Source: Pempheris klunzingeri (taxonomy: Eukaryota > Chordata > Actinopteri > Acropomatiformes > Pempheridae). Taken from it: a stretch of DNA of 64,000 nt. Shown here one piece after another: positions 59,842 to 64,000 of this stretch (within the stretch, counting starts at the first letter, position 1; each line of letters begins with the position of its first letter). Below the pieces are notes generated by a model, which had not been told where the DNA came from, ran no database searches, and saw nothing but the letters and a program-made list of their open reading frames with translations. The DNA lies in the NCBI RefSeq assembly GCF_042242105.1, contig NC_092031.1:3060175-3124174 (forward strand). Reading direction: 5' to 3'. The translations under genes were made by a program, and so were the position numbers.

Positions 59842-60190
59842 GAGGTTCAGTTTCAGTTTCTGATCTGTTCCTCTGTGTTTAAACTGGTTTTCTCCGGGTG
59901 CTCCGGTTTATCCAACATACAAAAAACAAACACGAGGTTCAGTTTCAGTTTCATGTCCTGACAGACGGGAGCGATCCGTCTGTCAGGATCTGATCTGTTC
60001 CTCCGTGTTTAAACTGGTTTTCTCCGGGTGCTCCGGTTTATCCAACATACAAAAAACAAACACGAGGTTTAGTTTCAGTTTCATGTCCTGACAGACGGGA
60101 ACGATCCGTCTGTTAGGATCTGATCTGTTCCTCCGTGTTTAAACTGGTTTTCTCCGGGTACTCCGGTTTATCCAACATACAAAAAAACAA
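59842..60190 (+). repeat. Tandem 3' repeats with conserved hairpin
   Basis: Three copies follow the stop codon (starting 59842, 59934 and 60064), about 130 bp each in copies 2 and 3. Copies 2 and 3 contain a perfect or wobble-paired stem of 13 bp, TCCTGACAGACGG with CCGTCTGTCAGGA, and a 7-base loop (59956-59988 and 60086-60118). Copy 1 lacks exactly this roughly 38-bp hairpin block. Confidence 0.85.
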
Positions 60191-60217
60191 ACAAACAAAA
60201 AATCTGAAATAATTTGA

Positions 60218-60223
60218 AATAAA
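60218..60223 (+). terminator. Poly(A) signal of the 951-codon gene
   Basis: AATAAA lies 388 bases after the stop codon and directly after the tandem 3' repeats. Confidence 0.55.
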
Positions 60224-60459
60224 AACTTAAATTAGAAATTAAATATTGATTTCCTGTGTAGTTGTTCCTCTGTAGAGCATCGTTCAGAACTCTTCAGACT
60301 GGTGTCTTACTGTTCATATCATACTGGGATACAATCAAGGACTGTTTACTGAGTATCAGCTGATCTGATTTGATTTAATGTTGCACATAAAAATAATATT
60401 ATAATATGTATCATATAATAAAATGACATGTCATTTTAATTTAATTGTCTAATTGTAGC

Positions 60460-60780
60460 GTGAAGAAACAGTTCAACATTTTCAGAAATGTGCTATTTAG
60501 CTTTCTCTCCAAGAGTGAGATGAGGTCACTCCAGCACGTAACTCACCCTGAAACCACTGTGTTATTTTTACATTTCTGTTTGTGTTCACACTCAACACAG
60601 ACACAACGTGTTTTCGTCTATGAGTTTTAGAGGTGTTCACAGGTGTGTTTTTGAACTCTGGACAGATCCAGGCTGGCTGTTTCCCCCTGCTTCCACTCTT
60701 TATGCTAAGCTAGGCTAACCACGTCCTGCCTCCAGCTCCAGCTCTTCTTTTAAATTGAGGAGTCACGGCCAAAGTGTGTT
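60460..60780. repeat. Dispersed teleost repeat (ATGCTAAGCTAGGCTAAC family)
   Basis: It contains CAGTTCAACATTTTCAGAAA and TTATGCTAAGCTAGGCTAAC, matching the family at 1651-2145 in opposite orientation. It lies between the 951-codon gene and the right end of the 6-kb segment. Confidence 0.55.
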
Positions 60781-61196
60781 TTCATATAATTAGATATTAT
60801 CACTGGTGCATTTACAGGCCAAAAAAATCTAAACACAAAGGGAACAGCACTCAGACACATTTGTTTTTAAAGGAAACCTTCAAATAAATATTGTAGTGAC
60901 AAAATGGGTTATTTCAACCAGAATTATAATGTAATATTTCCTACTGCAGCGTTGCAAATCAGCTTGTGTTGCGTTCAGGTGTGTGATCTGGATGTACGAC
61001 ACATGCGGCCCATCTTCTGCTCTTAGTATGCGACGGTGTGAAGCGATGAGGTGTCACGTCGTCACATGGGTCAGAGTCTCCCTGCAGGAACCTCCAGCTG
61101 GTTTCCTCATGACAGAATCAACTAATCCTGCAGTCACACTGAAGCTTTCCTCGTTTCACTGCAGCTCAGTCAGACATTAAAGTGGAACTTTAAAAA

Positions 61197-61500
61197 AAAA
61201 AAAATTGGTCCAGTTTGCCTCAGTCGACTGCCAACTGCACCTGATCACAGTAGGTCCACTAAAAGAGCTTGTTTGATCCACTGACAGGCTCAGAGTGTTA
61301 TTCTAAGTGTGTGACAGCATCATGGAAAGGATCCCTACAGAGAGAGACCTGGAAGATCCTTTTGGTTTAACCACAAACAGTCGTTATATCACTCTCTGCA
61401 CACACACCAGACTACATTCACTAAAACAGGGATTTTACCACACAGAACACAGGAAGCTGCTGCCTCATTCGGTTAGTATGTTTGTGTTGTTGTGTGCAAC
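61197..61500 (-). repeat. Inverted copy of the 48.9-kb TIR element
   Basis: GTAGGTCCACTAAAAGAGCT here is nearly the reverse complement of AGCACTTTTAGTGGACCTAC in the element at 48860-49450. Neighbouring phrases (CATGGAAAGGATCC) match too. The ends are degraded. Confidence 0.6.
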
Positions 61501-61735
61501 ATAAATATTTCTTTGGATCCAAACTAACCATTAAAAGCATCAAAGTAACACAATGACATAAACAAACTCACTGATTGAGTCAGCTGTAGAAGAGAAGCAC
61601 TGATGTTCTGTTCGGTAAAATCCCTGTTTTATCACGTGGAAGGGTCGGAGTCCAGCAACAGGACGGAGCTGCTGCACGCCACGACGTGCACGGAGGTGCG
61701 AGGGCCCTCCAACGCTGCTTGCAGCTTTAATTATT

Positions 61736-62813
61736 ATCATTATTGAATATTCTTTTTATTTAAAATGTTGACAGACAGAAGAGTACAATGAGTATGTACC
61801 ATCACTGACATTTCCATTTTTTTAATATATATACACACACAAAATGAGCTTAACATAACTCCCACCTACCCAAGAAACATGGAGGAACCTCACCTAGATT
61901 AGCAGATAGAGAGTACTAGACACCTGACACTTACAGATCCAACAAACATAGAATTCATGAAGGTGACAATATAAGTACAGAATAATAAGGGAAAAATTAA
62001 TAAATAATGTTATACCCAGTGTTATTACTGAGTGGACATACTGTAGCTTGAGAAGGATAACTTCTACAATCATTATCATTATTACTATTACTATAAGTAA
62101 ATAAGATGGAAAATACGCAGGAGTTACTACTAGGTTGTATTAGGCAGAACTTTGAGTCCATCCAAATAAGTCAGCACTGGGTCCCAGATGGAGAAGAATT
62201 TTTAAGACCGTTCACTTTTTGTCAACATATCGCTGGAGTTGGACAATTTATTTCTACCAGCAATGTTTCCTTCACAATATTCCTCATATTTATATTTTGA
62301 ATGTACGATGACAAATCAACAGTTCAAGCAACAACATGAGGAGATCAACAGCTAGTTAGTCTGAGCTGATTTCATCAAAGATTAAATGTTCAGGCATTTT
62401 GTTCTTGGAGTGAACGTCAGACCAGAACAGAAAGTTTAAATCCTTAAATCTAAAACTATTAATGCTTTTTAAGGTATTTTATTAGTTAATATGATTGAGA
62501 CCTGTTTTACTCTTAAAAAGCTGTTTGAATGCTGAAAACATCTGTGCATGATTGCAGATTTTCCTTGATTGTCCACATAGTTTTGGCCACACAGAAGGTT
62601 TTTATTTCTTATTTCTGCATGTCTCTGTGAGGAAACGCTTTTCTCAGTTTGGTCTGGAAGAACTTCTGACCTGAACCCCATCCAGCAGCAAGTGGAGCGC
62701 CGTCACATCAGCGTCAGACCTCACCGACGCTCCTGAGGCTGAATGAGGATCAAATCCCTGCAGCACCCTCCAACAATCACATCACGGTGCAACGTTTACA
62801 CCAGAAATGTTCC
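61736..62813. other. Spacer and armc7 3' UTR
   Basis: No coding exon is seen. The right part should hold the armc7 3' UTR, with AATAAA candidates on the - strand at 62606-62601 and 62483-62478. Part of it overlaps the Tc1 fossil at 62560-62770. Confidence 0.5.
62560..62770 (+). mobile_element. Tc1-like transposase fossil
   Basis: GTCCACATAGTTTTGGCCAC resembles the element's terminal motif. From about 62668 the + strand reads DLNPI, followed by a frame-broken match to the C-terminal part of a Tc1-like transposase (phrases corresponding to 'ERR', 'PDLT', 'AEWEQIPAA'). The region is dead, with frameshifts and stops. It lies next to the 3' end of armc7. Confidence 0.6.
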
Positions 62814-63393
62814 TCAGTCGTCGGGCAGCGGGATGCCGACCGCCGTCTGCTGTCCCTTCATCTGCTGCTCCGCCTGAGCCACCTGCTCCTGGGTGCAGCA
62901 GTCCTGCAGGAACACGGCGGCCAGGTTGCGCAGGCGGGGGCTCTCTGAGAGGGAGAAGCGCAGCATGCACTGCAGGATGGCCGGATCGGTGATCTGAGAG
63001 CGCGACGCCGGCGTTTTGAGGTTCATTAACACGGTTATGGCCGACAGGACCGTCTCCTCCCTCCGGCTTGACAGACGGTTTGTGACTAAGCTGATCCCGC
63101 CGCCCTGCAGGATGATGTCCCGGCATTCAGGGTCCATACTCAGGTTACACAGCCCCCCTGAGAGCGTGACGGAGACGGCATTTTTAGAGCAGGAGACAGA
63201 AACAACAGAGGAGACATAATGATTTATACTTCCTAGATGTGATACTCACCCATCCCAAACTCCACAAAGTTCTCGTTCTCCTCCGTCAGCATGTCCAAGA
63301 AGAGGTCGCTCACTTGCAGCTCCCTCAGATAGTCCATGTTCTTCGGGTCGTACGCGAAGTTGGCCAGATTAGCCAGCACCTGCTCCCTCGCCT
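62814..63393 (-). CDS. armc7: Armadillo repeat-containing protein 7 (C-terminal part)
   Basis: Two exons on the - strand, 63393-63250 and 63157-62814, join in frame and give about the last 160 residues. They match human ARMC7 strongly: [75 protein letters not shown], and the C-terminus GIPLPDD. The protein is small and built of armadillo repeats; its biochemical role is poorly known. The acceptor at 63394-63396 starts the upstream exon in phase, so the first exon, with the start codon, lies beyond the right edge of the window. ARMC7 is next to SLC16A5 in human, and both are in this window, so orthology is well supported. Confidence 0.93.
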
Positions 63394-64000
63394 CTGATGT
63401 GGTGAAATGAGTTGTGTCAGCAACTTGAAGACAACGACTACTAGGACAAGTCCAGCTCATCACAAACATACTGGAAGCAGCACAGAAATGAGAAAGTGTG
63501 TGTGTGTGAGGTAATTTAGAAACAGTGATGTCATTACAGAGTTTGTCCACCAGAGAGCGCTGACGAGTTAAATTTTCAACTGTAAAATCTGGGATGAAAT
63601 AACTGCACCTTAATCCTAATCTATGAGTCAAGATATGATTTAAAAATCAGACAATAAATGTGAAGACTTACTGACACTAAGTGATCTTTAATTTAGATGA
63701 CAAATATCAATTCAGGATCATAAAATTATTAAACAGTTTCATTGTTAAAACTTTAACTTTTTAAATCCCTCTACAGATTTTCAAGGAAAGTGCTGGAAAA
63801 TAAAACCCTCAGGAAGGAAAATACTAATAAAACTATTAACAAATAATCATATTTACTCATTAAGTACTGAACAAAAGTACAAATTTGAAGTATTCATGCC
63901 ATTTATGCATTTCTTCTCCACTACAAATACATCAGATATACTTTTGACTTTAGGTACTTTCTACTCCACTACCTTATCTAACAGCTTTAATAACAGCTAA
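63394..64000 (-). other. armc7 intron, with dispersed repeat
   Basis: This stretch shows no further armc7 exon, since nothing resembling its N-terminal residues (such as GYLQALV) was found. From about 63840 it resembles the common teleost repeat with ACTTTCTACTCCACTACCTT near the window end. Confidence 0.55.

Larger units (their letters stand above)
55712..61735. mobile_element. Repeat-bounded 6-kb segment carrying a 951-codon gene
   Basis: The left edge (AGGGCCCGAGCACCAAGC, then GGTGCGAGGACCCTATTG) and the right edge (GGTGCGAGGGCCCT, then GCTGCTTGCAGCTTTAATT) are the two ends of a noncoding repeat I recognise as widespread in teleosts. The left interior (TTCTTCTT run, then TTTTGGGGGCCTAAACATGC) is also typical of that family. 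The left end can fold into a hairpin. AT-rich triplets (ATTATT) flank both edges. Between the ends lie a full gene (56975-59830) and other repeats, so this is either an enlarged element with captured cargo or a nested insertion. The class of element is unknown to me. Confidence 0.55.

Overview
The window is vertebrate genomic DNA, almost certainly from a percomorph-like teleost fish. Genes are split into many exons with GT-AG introns, and the introns and spacers are full of dispersed repeats seen throughout teleost genomes. The best protein matches are vertebrate families recognised from memory, with no database search. The species cannot be named from the sequence.

Five protein-coding genes can be assembled exon by exon. 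(1) slc16a5 (monocarboxylate transporter 6), + strand, 4272-13206, four coding exons, 540 aa. (2) A TAP2-type half ABC transporter, + strand, 17538-25171, eleven coding exons, 713 aa; it is probably the teleost tap2t gene and has an interferon-response element about 1.1 kb upstream. (3) acsf2 (mitochondrial acyl-CoA synthetase family member 2), + strand, 27421-53088, sixteen coding exons, 610 aa. (4) chad (chondroadherin), - strand, 42413-46055, three coding exons, 385 aa, lying wholly inside the 9.1-kb intron 10 of acsf2. (5) The 3' part of armc7, - strand, 62814-63393, which runs off the right edge. slc16a5 and armc7 are neighbours in the human genome, and chad also lies inside acsf2 there, so these are conserved linkages. 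The TAP2-like gene sits between them, away from any MHC gene visible here.

Between acsf2 and armc7 (55.7-61.7 kb) is the strangest stretch. A roughly 6-kb segment is bounded by the two characteristic ends of a dispersed teleost repeat (GGGCCCGAGCACC at the left, GCTGCTTGCAGCTTTAATT at the right). Inside it is an uninterrupted 951-codon ORF with its own TATA box, heat-shock-like motifs, tandemly repeated 3' region with RNA hairpins, and poly(A) signal. The protein has a Q/G/H-rich 9-residue repeat domain, a central coiled coil, an acidic 12-residue repeat domain and a basic tail. I do not recognise a function. This is the best candidate for something undescribed.

The rest is introns and spacers carrying mobile-element debris: three L1-type insertions with readable target-site duplications, two TTAA-flanked piggyBac-like MITEs, a 591-bp TIR element, scattered Tc1-type fossils, LINE endonuclease and reverse-transcriptase fragments, a perfect 65-bp-arm hairpin, and several minisatellites. 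The genes do not form a pathway; each appears to be an independent transcription unit.
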